A DNA stretch of 64,000 nucleotides from Acanthaster planci (GCF_001949145.1 NW_019091377.1:791652-855651), one strand, 5' to 3'. Shown: positions 13,301-25,628, numbered from the stretch's first letter. Notes: generated from the sequence alone by a model not told the origin. Made by a program: numbers and translations.

Positions 13301-16300
13301 GTGTGGTGCATACAGGCAGCTCTCTATACTAAGTGGTAACAATGGAGACCCTACATTGAGCTAACCTCAAACGGAAAAAAAATCTTCTTTAAAGGTGGCC
13401 TTGGGAATATGTATACAGACATTTCACAATGAACATATCATCTTCAGCAGATTATTCAATGTTGGTTTGGTTTTCCCTCCTAGGCTAAGACTGCATGCCG
13501 TGCTACTGCTGTGCCGAACTTATTTCAAATGAGTGCGGCAACAGCGCGGCAGTTGCGCTAAACCCCACACTTAAATAGAACAATGTCATGTCACTGCCAT
13601 TTGGAACGATGTTAAGGCAGCATACCCGGTCGAGCTCAAGGGCTTGCGATGCCGAATTCAATATGCCGAGCTAAACTGTGCTAAAGGCAGTGCTACTGCC
13701 TTGCCAAACTTAAAAGAAAGACATTATTTGACTTCAGCACGGCAGTGGCAGGGCGTGTAGCTGAGACTTTATTATTTACAATTAATAGGGTTCAAGGTCT
13801 GCAAAACTACACAAGGTCTACAAAAGTTCGCTGATTGACAGGTTGAGAAAAAGAAACTTCTATTTATATAAGAGAGCAAAGATCACGCAAACAGTCTGTG
13901 TGTTTACACATGCCTCTATCATTTCTAACTGCAATTGTATTAGGTCAAAGTGTTTTCTATTTTTGCAAAATAGGCCACTGTTTTTAAAATATATTTATTT
14001 TGAAGATTTATGATAAATTGTAAACATATGATTAAATGCGCAGGTGCAGCTGTCAAACAATTCTGTTACCATAACAGTGCACTGTTCACGCAATAAGATC
14101 TGTGGAGGTAGATTTCAAATGGCTTTGTTGTTTGCTGCTTTTGTGGGGATGGGAGCTTTTTTTCTTTCAAACTGAGCAGCCCGCTTCTTTAACATTTGGG
14201 GAGTTTGGATTCACACCTCTCAGCAGAAAATGTGCTCCTCAAATTAATCTGGTCAGCTCAAAATTAGCCCTAAACCAGTTAAAGTTAACCAGTTGTGAAA
14301 GGCACATCTTGGTTGGTAATCTGCTTCTGCTGAGCAGAAATTTATTTTGCTCAGCAGATTTCTATGCTTTGCAGAGTTTCTATGAAACTTGCCTTTCATC
14401 TTAGCACAATTCACAGCGAATTCAACAAGCCCTTATTCTTAGGATTTGGATTCAGAACTACACAGAATTAACACGGATATCGTGAGTGACCCTCACTCCG
14501 TCAGCTCCTTGTTATGAACCTTCCTGAATCCTCCAAAAAATCCTCCAATGTGCAGGAGAACAATGACACATTCTTTGCACATCAACTTTCAAAGGGCTTG
14601 AAACCCCACATAAAGTAAAAGTGACAGGACACTCACCAGGTGTGATTAGAATATGGAGGATTTAGAAAGATTTGGGTGCTAATAGAATGTTAAGTTTAAC
14701 TAATGGATGTGCCAGTGAACAACGTTGGATAAGGGTAACCCTGAGGCATTTACATGTAGTCAAGGAACCTACCTGATTCCTCCAAATTCCTAAACTGCGC
14801 AAGAACCAATGGCCCATTCTTTTTTTCAACTCCCACTTGCGTTAAGTACAGCCAGGTCATGTCCGAATAATGTGACTATGGCTTGGAACAACACACAAGT
14901 CTATGGTAAATGGCTACAGCTACTGGCAGCTTCCATATTATTGGCAGCCCTAGCCAAGTCATTTAAAACAGCCTCACACTGACTTGGCTGTACCATCCTA
15001 AATCCATCAAATCTTTCATAGCTTCCTAGTTGATTTTGAAGGATCTATGGGGTTTGGGACAAAGAAATTCTCGAGCAGTTCTTTACCAAATAAGTCCAGC
15101 GATGACTGATGGTTGGCCACCACCACACAAGGTTTGTCAAGCCTTAGATTCTCTGAGCCCCGTATCTCCGCCCGGATGCCAAAGAGCTTGGATGTGTAGG
15201 ACAGAATCCAGCAAATCAATCTGTGACAATTGGGACAAATGATTTGAGACAAAACAAACTTAGAATCCACAGATCTCTAGTGCTCACATTCAGCCACAAA
15301 TATACAGAAGGTCACTGATTTTTGGTACTGATAAAGTAAAGTTTATCGGTTACGGGTCACCGGGGATGCAGCCATGATTTGTGAATGTGCATGTTGGCCC
15401 GCATTATTCCTTGGGCCTACTGCATGTACCACTGCAAATATAAAACACTATGGCTATAGTGACAGCTCTTTAGACTGGTTATCTACTTCCACTCCACCAG
15501 TCTCTCCACTGGACACAAAACCACACTATAATCTGTTACAAATGGATCTCAGACCTTATATTACCCTTTTCGAAAAATCTTCCCGAGGGCATGAATCTAC
15601 TAAAGAAAGAAAAGAAAGCATCTGTGGACAGTAAACACAGGATTCTGATCTAAATAAACAAGCAGTTATGCTTGACAAGCTGTTTGTGTGTATCATTGAG
15701 GCTCCGAAACATATCACTAGAATAAAATGGAATCCAAATGTTTATAACATTACCAGCAGTGCTTGATGTGCAATGCCATAACTACTGTATAACGTTTTGG
15801 AAATATTGTCCTGACTGCCACAATTCAGCTACTGTGAATGTAAAAACTGTCAAACATCTCTGTACTGTCCTGATCCTCCATGCACAAGGAGAAAGGAAAT
15901 GTAGTGCTAACTCGTACATTCCAAAGTGGGCGGGTGTCATGATTCAGTCGCAGACTTCAGCGTAACTTTGTACATGATGTACAAATGGAACACCGTGTGG
16001 ATACACGTGAGAAATTGGGGCAAATTGAATTATGTTCCTTCAACTTGTTACTTGAAGCTGAAGTTCATGCATAATTTACATCAAAATTTTTCTTCTGCCT
16101 AGACTGCCCTTGAAAGTTTGAGTTTGACTCTGCAAGAATACTAATTACAATGTAACAAGGCGGGCAAATTCCAGTACAAGATCATAATTCATTTTTAAAT
16201 CTTTACAAATACAATTCCATTTGCCAAATGCCATGGTAGTCTCTGAAACTTAAAATAAAAGCGCCCTCAATGGAAAAGGTAATTCACATTCAAAACATAG

Positions 16301-16560
16301 CATAGGTCAACTCGTGTAGGCCTGTGTTATTATGTACGTGAAGTAGCTAGCATTGTAAAAACTCACTTCGCATTTTCTGGGTCGCGCCACCTATGCAGCC
16401 CCAGAATGATTGTAAGAAGCGACCCAAAGGCCAGAATAACGTACAGAAGCCACATCTTGGCATAGTACTTGAACGTGCTGCTCAACTCATAAAGGAGCGG
16501 CAGAAATATTAGCACAGAAACGATGAGGATTTGAACGACGTCCACGTCTTCGAGCTCCAT
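10372..16560 (-). CDS. AGPAT1: 1-acyl-sn-glycerol-3-phosphate acyltransferase (AGPAT1/2-like), 6 exons
   Basis: Exons in transcript order are 16367-16560 (ATG at 16560), 15087-15220, 11440-11621, 11020-11115, 10795-10867 and 10372-10523 (TGA). They total 831 bp, or 276 residues, close to the usual AGPAT1/2 length. The enzyme acylates lysophosphatidic acid to phosphatidic acid on the ER membrane, the second step of glycerophospholipid and triacylglycerol synthesis. Two hydrophobic segments (about residues 9-25 and 36-54) fit an N-terminal membrane anchor. The catalytic NHQSSLD block (His102, Asp107), FIDR, and FPEGTRN (EGTR at 178-181) with [11 protein letters not shown] are all intact, and the VLPP block near the C-terminus matches AGPAT1. 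Assignment to AGPAT1 rather than AGPAT2 is uncertain; a single pro-orthologue is possible. It is divergent with the FERM gene at 16865. Confidence 0.92.
11845..11890 (-). repeat. tRNA-derived SINE fragment (B-box part)
   Basis: The minus strand carries GCTTCAAATCCCACCCGGG, a B-box-like stretch followed by a tail resembling those after the B boxes at 18290 and 25735. The A-box half is missing. It sits in AGPAT intron 2. Confidence 0.35.
12050..13290. repeat. Large diverged inverted repeat (foldback element) in AGPAT intron 2
   Basis: The segment at about 12060-12510 is matched in reverse complement by about 12830-13280. Shared blocks in order from the outside include ACAAAAGAC, GCTGGGAATTACCA, CGGATTA, GGACAAAA, AAAGGAAATTA, GGCAGCAG, CCTGGCTGAAATATTC and TTCGTGTGGGTG. 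The arms are about 450 bp, clearly diverged with indels, around a spacer of about 320 bp. The layout suggests an old foldback or TIR transposon remnant. The intronic RNA could form a long hairpin. Confidence 0.75.
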
Positions 16561-16864
16561 TTTTGAAGAACCGACGTGAATCTGCTAGTTAAATTGGTAG
16601 TCTGCTTTCTACTTCGATCGTTTTCCACTCCATTTGACATTGGTTACCAGCGTGTGAAATAGTCTGGTAACCGTTTCGCTGTTCCGTTTGTCCGGTTTGA
16701 CTTCGTGATTTTCAGCGGGTCCGTTCGAATTCCTCAGCCTGTGCAGCTGGTCTGCGAACGGTATGTCGACCGATTGAGATACGCCACAAAGTAGTCTGAT
16801 CGAACTGGCCGTGGAAGAATGCCAGTGAAACAATTCTGCTGACAAAAATTGTTTAAGCCTTAAA
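16561..16864. promoter_or_regulatory. Putative bidirectional promoter, AGPAT / FERM gene
   Basis: The two start codons lie head to head 304 bp apart. An in-frame TGA at 16826-16828 upstream of the plus-strand ATG confines the FERM reading frame to this side. The interval is locally CpG-rich (clusters of CG around 16610-16770) compared with flanking introns. No clear TATA box was seen. Confidence 0.6.
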
Positions 16865-19800
16865 ATGGAAAATGGAAATGGCGTGGAGATGGCATCTACC
16901 GTTGCCGTGACAACATTTGATGCAACGATTTTTGCTCAGGTAAGTACTTGGTTTAAATTCTAGCTTTTAATTGGGTTTTCTGTTAGCATGGTTAGCCTGC
17001 TTTTTTACAAACACGACAAGAATCATATTAATAGATATGCCTGTACATGTGATGCTACATACTTATGTCGTTATCCCTATTTTGTAATCCAATACACAGA
17101 TTCCTGTGAAAGAAGAAACAGTCTTAGCAGAAGATTTCATATTGACAGTCGGAAAGTCTCTTGGTAAAAATTATTAGTTCAACCTCATAAATCATATCTG
17201 CAGTTTCTCTGATTAAAAAAACGAAATTCATACCTATATGTGATGTGTGCCTTTTTGTTTTCTTTTACTTTAAGGGTTGAAAACAAGCAGCATTCAGTTC
17301 TTTGGGCTATTCCAAGGTTTACTTCATCCTACAATAAAGTTCAAGAGTATTGATGCAGTGCCAATGAATGTGAAAGGTACTGTATTCAGGTTTTTACATT
17401 TCCATCAGTTGTTTGGTAGTTGGTGTGCTGGTTTGTTAATTTTTCCACGTGTTTATTCTTTGCTGCCTATTTATTTACTAGTCGCTATTGCCCGACTATG
17501 TCCAAATATTAAAAAAGGTGATTTGTAAAGTCCAAGTTACTCTGACTTTTATTTACAGGCTTTTTTCTTGTTGCTCCATTTATAATTCACATTTTCGTTG
17601 CATTGAAATGGAATCAACCGTACACATTTTAAACCTCCCGACATAAAATTTGCTCGCAATCTCTGTTCAAAGTAACCCCACAGAAAGGTAATTTAGTACC
17701 AGGTGCTCGTATCTGAAACAGAATTCTGGTTAGAGTTGATTTTTTTTTCTCCTCAGGCCTGACATTCCAGAAGTGGTGTTTTGATACCAGAAAAGAGAGC
17801 CAAATACTGAGTGATCCCATCGCGACTCAACTCATTTGTGCCCAGTCAAAGGCTTACATCAGGGAGGGTTGGTAAAGTCATCAGATTCTCAGAGAAAATA
17901 CCTTTCTAAATTGTGTACAATTGTAAAATGTAAATGTCCTGACAAAAGGTTTCAACTGGTGAATGACTGTTCTCCTTGGCAGGTTTATTGAAACCACCTG
18001 ATGAATTTTTGGCAGAGCTTGAAGGTGAGCTGGAAGTTGTAGTTTTCTGTAGTCCCTCGCAGATACCGTTAACTGATATAGGATTCCAATCTCTGGCCTG
18101 TAGTATCTCTGACCACCATTTCCTTGATTTCTGTAGCATTGCCTTTGTTGCTAGCAGCACGGCATTTGAAATGCTTCCAAAGTTCAGACTAGCACACCTC
18201 AAAACAAAGTTATCAACTAAGACTTACAACATGGCGCATTGTTACTCAATCAAGAGAGTTCCGGTACTGCACTCCTGGGGTCACAGGTTCAAATCCCACT
18301 GTTGGCTCAGAGAGATCACTGCCAAGATGGATCCGAAATTATTTGTTAGTCACTAGTCCATTTCGCCCAGTAATCTACAATCTATGTACACAGTATATCA
18401 AGGATACCAGGCAAACTTGACCAGTGGCCATCAAATGGTCACTGATAAAATTTGGCCTTATTTTGGACCTTCTTAAAGAAATATGATTTTTAAATCTTGA
18501 ACTTGCATTTCAAAGAGGAAGTAAGAACAAACAACAAACAAAGATGTTACTGGACAACCGTCTCGTAATAGGGCAAACTGACTTAATTCCAGCAAGGATA
18601 GTAACTTACGGAAAGGGACAGATTTTCAAATAATATGCTATAATTACCTTTTAAACAGAAAACAAGGACCCTTCCACTGCTGCAAAGTTCGTGAAGTTGT
18701 GCCAAAGCATCCCGGACTATAATAGCATCCATCTCCCGGACTGCCGGCTTGACAAGGAGTTCTGGCTGCTGCCACACATTCCAGCGGACAGCATTGTCAC
18801 ACTCACCCTGCTCCAGCGAGGGATGGTGCTAAGGGTCGACTGTAGCGACCGAGAGGAGGAGTATTTCATCTCCTGGAGGAAGATCCAAAGGTCAAGACTT
18901 GAAAATGCCTTCATCCATTTTTTTTCTTGAAATTCTTAAATGACTGAGATGCATACTCAAAATGAAGAGCGTCGTAGGTCATTCAAGAACACCAATACAC
19001 GTGCATGCTGTCGCGCGTGTGCATTGTGTTTGATTTTGCCTCGCCTGTTTGAAATCACGAGACTCATTGATCGTTGATTTCCAATAAAAGATTATGTCTA
19101 TTTGAATGCTTCCACCTGTGTGTTGTGAAGAGTTTAAAGCCAGCAAGAATGTCAGAGTTAACCTTGCCCACACTCGAATTCTGAAAAAAATATTTAAAAT
19201 TTGTTTTTTATAAATTTTGTTGTTTGTTCATCTCAAAGATGGAGAAAAACCGAGAGGGACGAATGCCTGGTGATGTATGACGTTTATTCCGTGCCAAGTG
19301 ATGACTTTGGCGGCCTTTGCATACAGACCTTGCAAGCCAAGTACCTGCTAGCAGCTACCATGGAGATGATTAAAGGACTTCAGGTAAACAGGAGGGGGAG
19401 TCTCCAAATCACAGCTTTGTCCCCAGAGACTGTAAGATTTCAGGGATGATTATCTTAACATACAAATCAACCAATCTGGAGCCTTGTCCAGTGGTGTTCA
19501 GACCAATCACCGCAGTGAGTTGTGTCTGACGTGAGCGTATAGCAGTCCAATGTGTTTGCACAATGTGGATGACTTTCACGGCTCTAGCGTGCAGTGTGAC
19601 ATAGGGGCAACTTGTACAAAGTGCGCATGTAGAGAGTAGACATGGCTTACTAGATCAGTGTGTACTGCGACATCAGATGTGTTCAGTCGTTCTGTGATCC
19701 ACTTACACTGCTTGCAAACGAGATTATTTTCATGGTTTGATTACCAGCTACTTGAATATACAATTAACGTTCCCCGCTAGGCATCAAATTCCACCTTCAT

Positions 19801-20019
19801 TTCATTTTTTTTCATCAAATGCTGTTTTTTGCTTTTTTTCCCCCCGTTGTCTTTTTTTCTCAGAGCGAGCTCGGAGGGCCTATCTTTCAAACGTCAGACC
19901 TGACCAGGAACCAACGGCGCGAGGTGATCGAGTGGAACAACATTGTCTACAGCAAGACCAGGTTCAATGTGGAACGGGAGATAGCGGAAAAATATGTGGA
20001 AATCTCCATGCTGCGGTGA
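16865..20019 (+). CDS. FERM-only protein resembling the SNX27/SNX17 FERM-like module, 8 exons
   Basis: Exons are 16865-16939, 17100-17163, 17275-17376, 17757-17867, 17983-18024, 18659-18890, 19239-19383 and 19864-20019, together 927 bp (308 residues). An in-frame TGA 37 bases upstream supports this start. The order is an F1 ubiquitin-like lobe (about 10-75) with FFGLF, an F2 helical lobe with LTFQKWCF (about 81-155), an F3 PTB/PH-like lobe from about 165 with LPHIPADSIVTLTLL and EYFISWRKIQRW, then the LQAKYLLAATMEMI helix. Block by block this follows the SNX27 C-terminal FERM domain (FALFEV, LTIRKWLF, AFEWDEMQRW). SNX17/27/31 carry a PX domain, and SNX27 also a PDZ domain; neither is present here. 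A charged tail of about 50 residues follows. By family analogy it may bind NPxY-type cargo tails or small GTPases on endosomes, but that is inference. Exon 4 uses a weak GTTGGT donor. Confidence 0.75.
18228..18312 (+). repeat. tRNA-derived SINE fragment in FERM-gene intron
   Basis: A B box ACAGGTTCAAATCCCACTG follows an A-box-like TTACTCAATCAAGAGAGT. No complete acceptor stem is visible. It lies in intron 5. Confidence 0.4.
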
Positions 20020-22130
20020 TTTGTCAAACACGGACACGCAAATGCAATTACATGTACAGATTCAACATTTCTGTCTTCTTTTCCAAAGGGGCGTTAAATA
20101 TTTTCAAAACACCCTTTTAATTTGAAGAAACTTAATTATTTCAAGCAACACCTCTCAAGATTTTGACAACTGTCAGTTTTGTTAACAATGCCATAGTTTG
20201 ACATCATAATACACAACATGATTCCAGGAGAGACTAAATTTGCATTTTGACTTGTTTACGGAATTGAAAACATTTTCAGAAAATCGTCATTTCTCTTGTG
20301 TAATCCATATGAACAAAAGTACTTCAGGCGTTGAAGCATGTTGCTTGATTTCTAAGACTGTTGACAAATGTGTAGTGTTTGTGACAGGAACCTACATCCA
20401 AAACTTCCCACTTCATGTTGGTTTTGTTCATTGTCGACCAGAGACGTTTGTAGTGACATTATCAGTGCATTTTACAATTTTGAAGTCTTTCTGTATTTTC
20501 CGTACCAGCTATAGATAGACTCTCCAGTAAAGTAATTACACAGTGCAGTTTTGTAATCGGTATATTTTTGCACTGTTAACTTAACGCTTTCACTTTATAA
20601 TGTTAAATAATATTAGATATATGTTTGTATATACTTTGGAAAATGAACGATAGTTTGACAGAAATAAGTATATTTTTAGAAAGATGTCTAGCTTTGAATG
20701 ACCTTGAAATTTGCAAGAATTGAATATCTAATTTATATTTTCTTGAGTATTCTATTTCATTTTTAAGTGAACTAATCCATCGATAATTTCACTGAATCGT
20801 TTGTGACAAATATGTAAATTTTATGTACTTCATTTTTATAATGCCTTCCTTGCAACTTGTGGAAGTTGGTTCTGAGATTCATCAAAGCAAATGCCTTTGC
20901 CATTGTTAGCAAGTAAAACATTTTATTTCTTTGCAACATTCCAGTCAAATTAAATACTTCATCGTCAAAAATACTGTACAACTAAATTCCTCCACTCGGC
21001 AATGCCACAAATCACCATTTAAAAAATCCAATATTTGACAAAAACGCCCGTGCTGCTTCAGCCATTTGTAAAAAGCTTCCACCCAGAGTAAAAGTTAAAA
21101 ATGTACATATGCTGTAATTGACGTGTATGTGGATTTGTTTCCAGAATATTGAGACATCTACACTGCCATACATTTAGGTGGTTTTGCAGATAAACAAAAG
21201 GCAACAAAGTTTCTAGCCTTTTATTTAAATAAAGGAACACTTTTGAACCACTGTTGTGAAACACTGGATAAACAGAGCGAAAGTACACCTCATGCATATT
21301 TATAAGCAAATGCACCTCTACTATTGGTCAGTACTCTAGCGCATTACAGAGGTACATATTAAATGACTCCCAAATATATGCACTTTCTTCAGAAACTCCC
21401 TGCTTGGTAGAACTTTTTGATAGTACACAATGTTTCAGTAGTGGTAGTACACAATAGTTGTGTTCCCAGACTCTAAGCCTTGCTGATGCTGACTGAAGCA
21501 ATTGGTGAGCTGACTAAGAACTTTTAATGAGGTGCACATGAACATTAAGGAACCTGAGAGACTATGAACTTGAGGGCAAAATTTATACACAGTAAATGTT
21601 ACAGGACGTGGCATACAGCACTATTATGGGGTGCATATCTGGAAACTAGTTGATTACTGCTCCCTCGATATTAGCCAACATGGGTTAATGCTCTACAATC
21701 TGCATTTGGGAATGGTCTATTAAAACTTGCCCACTCAGAAGAACCAGTAAATTACTCAACACTTCACTACAATTCAAACTGCAATTTACCTTCCAACTTG
21801 ACTTTTTCACATCATGGATTTGTGCCGCGGCCACAACCTCACAGCAGTAGCACCAAGGCAAATTTGCCAAATATTATTCACTGATTCTACTTGGAACTTC
21901 AACATCATAGCAGTGAAAATTTCCATTCGTTAAATGGAAAGATGATTCTCGTACAGCGGTCAACCATTATCAACAATTGTGCGTGCTTTATAAAATAAAA
22001 ATTCTGGTACTTCTGTCATCATTCTTACCAAATTGCCACTGGCAAATAACACGAGTGTTCTGGCACAGTTCAATTTTACTTTTGATACAATTACATACAA
22101 CATCTTTCAAATACTGGAATCCTACGTGTC
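20020..22130 (+). other. 3' UTR of the FERM gene and intergenic DNA
   Basis: AT-rich sequence with no recognisable coding exon. An AATAAA at about 21228-21233 is one possible polyadenylation signal. The transcript end cannot be set from sequence alone. Confidence 0.4.
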
Positions 22131-22131
22131 C

Positions 22132-22291
22132 ATTAGCCCCTTGATAGTTTGGCTATTAACCCTTTGATAGTTTGGCTATTAACCCTTTGATAGTTTGGCT
22201 ATTAGCCCCTTGATAGTTTGGCTATTAGCCCCTTGATAGTTTGACTATTAGCTCCTTGATAGTTTGGCTATTAGCCCCTTGATAGTTTGGC
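22132..22291. repeat. Minisatellite, 7 copies of a 23-bp unit
   Basis: The core GATAGTTT recurs at 22143, 22166, 22189, 22212, 22235, 22258 and 22281, exactly 23 bp apart. The unit reads CTTGATAGTTTGGCTATTA plus four bases; copies differ by single bases (AACC versus AGCC, GG versus GA). Confidence 0.95.
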
Positions 22292-23009
22292 CAGAATGCA
22301 TCCTCAATCCCACATCAACTAACTGCAAGACAAAACTTGGAAAACAAGGAGCTTAATGTAACATAACAGCGGCTGGTTTCTACAGCCTTGAATCACTATG
22401 GACTGGGGATCAGCGTTCTACACGAACATGCATGACCCTATAAATCCTCCCAGATCTTGCAAAATCCCTTGTGAGGTTCTAGAGGATTTTGTAGGATTTG
22501 GGAAGATGGAACCCAGCCACTATTACATTAAATGGGGTTTGATGCCCACTGAAAGTTGAAGTACAGAGAATGTGGAATGGTTTTCCCCCGAAGTATAGGA
22601 TTGTGACAAATTCTGGAGAGTCCCTCCTAAAAATGCCCCGAGCATATTACAGTCCATGGCTAGAGCACCACAAGTACAACCATGGAGTAACCACTGTATA
22701 TTTCTAAGGTGACCTATATTACAAAAGAGTAATGAGTAAATGGCACATAGGTTTAATTACCATTAGACAATATCCACTACTTCGCTGTCAGTTCAGAAGT
22801 ATTTGAACTGTTGGTTTGAGGGCTGTACGGAAAGCCCCAAGTCAAGATAGGGCAATCATTCTCATCATTAACTTCCCGGCTGCTGACCCTTCCTGATAAA
22901 GTTGCCTTATCCTTCCCCAAACAGTTGCCCCGCCCTCTCTCCAATTATGGGTCCCCACCTACCCCCCCAAAAACAGTTCTCTGTACACAGCCTTGAGACG
23001 TCCAGTCCG

Positions 23010-24576
23010 TCAGACGTTAAAGCTCTCCCCGCATCCGCAGACCCCCTTGATGTTTGGGTTGTTGAAAACAAACTCGGCGCTGAGCCTGGTCTGCACGTAG
23101 TCCATCTCCGTGCCCAGGAGCGTCAGTTGGGCCTTGGAGTCGACAAAGACCCTCACACCTGGGAAAAAAAAATGGGCAAGGAGATGAGACAGGGAACCAT
23201 GTGGAGAGAAAAAGCTTCAGGGGAACTTCCCCAAGAAATCTGAAGACCAATTTCCAGGACTTATGCAGGACCTTCCAGGATTAGAATCTGACAATCTCCA
23301 TGACATTTCACGTCATTTTGCTGAGAAAAGTTGTTTGGTATTATGAACTGCAAAACTGCCATATTAAACCACTACTGCTTACTAACAAAGATAGCCTGTA
23401 AATTTATCATTATTCCGTTGTCACATTAAAAGCAGTCCGTGAAAAAAACAACCCTCGCATGATCTTGAAATCCATGGCTTTTCCAAGACTCATTTCCTCT
23501 GTCCATATGATTCCTCTTCACAATATTTTTCCCCCCAATTTTCAACGGTTTTTCCAAGACTTTCAAGGACAATTTTTCTAGGATTTTCCATGACCATCGG
23601 CACCCCGAGTGATGTCTTACAGATGCCACTGTTGTTTTGTAGTGACTTAAATCTCGAGACACTTAGACACTATGCGCAGAAAAAATAAGCAGAGAGCCAG
23701 TCTCAAATAACATACCTCGCATAACACTTCGGTTGGTAACACGTTTTTTCTAAGCCTGTATTTTGTGTGCTGTTCCTGTGTCGCTTTGAAATGAGACCTT
23801 GTCTCAAACTTGTGGCTGCAGCTGGAATCAAAATGTGTGCCTATGGAAGCCACTGGCTGGAGGCTTAAGCCACTTCCCATAGATGTGCGTTTTGCTCAGC
23901 CGTAGGCAGCTGATTTGGACAAGGTCTGATCCAGACCACTACTCACCATCCTGCACCACTTCCTCATCAAACTTTCCCTTCTCCGTCGCGTAATCCAGTG
24001 TGTAGGTCAGGCCGTTGCAGCCTCTCGTCTTTACGCCAACTCGCAAACCGACAACATCGGGCTTCTCTCGTAGAAGTCCTTGGATCTTTTCAACTGCACT
24101 GTTGGTCTAGTACACAAAAGAAAATTATTTCTCTAATGCTTTCATTTTGGTCAGGGGTTTCTGGGAATTTGACACATTAAAGATGTGTCAAATTGTGTCA
24201 AAGACATTATCAAGCTACAAAACTGAAAGTAAAACCTTGAGGAAGAGAACTTGTGAGTTATTTTTTTGAGGGAAACTGAACATGTTTAGTCACAGTTTCC
24301 ACAAGTACATGGCTCTTTTTATCTTGTCCACATTCTGAATCAGAGAGAGGGCAGGCGGGGCTGGGAGGGGGAATCAAGGATGCGTCTCCTTCACAAGGCC
24401 AGAAGAACCAGTCTGGACCAACGAGGCATATCTGGGTGGGCCATCTCTACCAAGCCAGAGGAACAAAGCGGAGGTAAACCTACCAGGACCAGGGCTGCCC
24501 TTTGTGGGATGAGGCGTTTGCGGCCTTGCATGGCGCGGACCGTCGCTCTGCCTAGACTACCTGCTGCTGCTGACAT
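23010..24576 (-). CDS. ISCA1: Iron-sulfur cluster assembly 1 (ISCA1), 3 exons
   Basis: Exons in transcript order are 24484-24576 (ATG at 24576), 23947-24106 and 23010-23158 (TGA). They total 402 bp, 133 residues; vertebrate ISCA1 has about 129. This mitochondrial A-type carrier works with ISCA2 and IBA57 to mature [4Fe-4S] proteins. The N-terminus is Arg/Ala-rich without acidic residues (RATVRAMQGRKR), as expected of a mitochondrial presequence. The three cluster-ligand cysteines are intact: Cys61 in KTRGCNGL and Cys125/Cys127 in the terminal CGCGESFNV. The blocks QLTLLGTEMDYV and FVFNNPNIKG are nearly invariant in the family. Introns are in phases 0 and 1. Confidence 0.96.
23800..23905 (+). 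repeat. Interspersed repeat copy (ISCA1 intron 2)
   Basis: The stretch contains GGCTGCAGCTGGAA, GTGTGCCTATGGAAGCCA, GCCACTTCCCATAGATGTGC. It is similar in order and spacing to sequence at 44845-44945 and, less completely, 39850-39965. Confidence 0.55.
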
Positions 24577-24783
24577 CGTGGGATGAGATTAAAGGAGCAC
24601 CACAGGTGATTTCGTTCATTGTATCATTGCACTGTGGGCAGAGAAAACAGCAATGTTGCCTCCTTCTATAATTTTTACACTGCAAACCATTCTACTGTCT
24701 GAAGTCTAGCCTAGTTCATATTTCAGGCAAACGCAGAGTAAATTAGACACAAAACATCTACAGCAGCGTTTTTTGGATGTGAG

Positions 24784-25160
24784 TTACAATAAACCCGGCA
24801 AGATAGGGGACCAACAAACTTTACCAAAGCGTACACCATTCAATGTGAAATATTTGACAACTGTAATTTCATGGTGTCTGGTGAGTTGACTTCCACAATC
24901 GATGCAACGTGGCACTGGTGGTGCAAACAAGATGTTCCCAGAGCTGGATGTTGAGCACCGCAAACTACTCGCGCTGGAAGTATGCACCGGTGGAAGTAGT
25001 GGGCCTGGGGTCTTCGTGGGTGATGGTGCACAGAGCTTGACATAACTCAAGGTCTGCAGATACACCTTGTGAAATTACAACCTCGTTGTCCAGGAAAGCT
25101 TTCTTTACACGATAAACTTCATTTGGCGAATAAAAGAGACAGTTTGTCATCAGTCAAAAG
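24784..25160 (-). pseudogene. Possible degenerate coding fragment with a C-x2-C motif
   Basis: On the minus strand a frame reads PRCIDCGSQLTRHHEITVVK then YFTLNGVRFGKVC, a CxxC plus beta-rich pattern like cysteine clusters linked to large DNA transposases (KDZ-type). Upstream sense-like sequence continues in other frames (for example HEDPRPTTSTGAYF), so at least one frameshift would be needed. No splice signals rescue it. The family assignment is only a suggestion. Confidence 0.25.
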
Positions 25161-25604
25161 AGTATTAACATTGGCAGTTGGTGCTGATTGTAGTACTAGC
25201 AGTCCTGGCTGACAAATACGTCTGCATTGCACAATCGGCTCGCCATAGATCTTTCAAAAATTGAACAAACATCTACCTGTAACCTCCACTTTTTTGACTT
25301 GGCACAACGCACACTAACAGCAAGGAAACGCAGAAGCGGGTCAAAACAAATGGGAACAAAGAAGAAAACGGAGAGGAGACAAAATTCATTATAAGGACTG
25401 GATGCAATTAGGTTGGCAAAATGCACGTGCTGCTGTTGGACGTGGCAATTTCTGCTGATTCTGTTTGGAACCAAAAATGCATCGCTGTGCATTGCTGGTA
25501 ATTGCATAGTGTGGTTCCAAGCACCGAGTAAACGAAGGACAGATAACGAGGCTTGTATCTCATTGGTGACCATTATCTTAATACATTCAATTTGCATCAC
25601 TGGT

Positions 25605-25628
25605 AGGTACATGTACATGTACATGTAC
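25605..25628. repeat. TGTACA microsatellite
   Basis: A run of the self-complementary ACATGT/TGTACA unit, about 24 bp. Shorter copies of the same motif are scattered throughout the window. Confidence 0.8.

Noticed and set aside
12261-13364. Similar-looking peptides on opposite strands (12261-12452 and 12939-13364)
   Set aside because: The similarity is explained by the inverted repeat arms, not by a duplicated protein gene; no known domain or splice context.
22902-23250. 113-codon plus-strand and 77-codon minus-strand frames
   Set aside because: They overlap ISCA1 exon 3 in the wrong frames.
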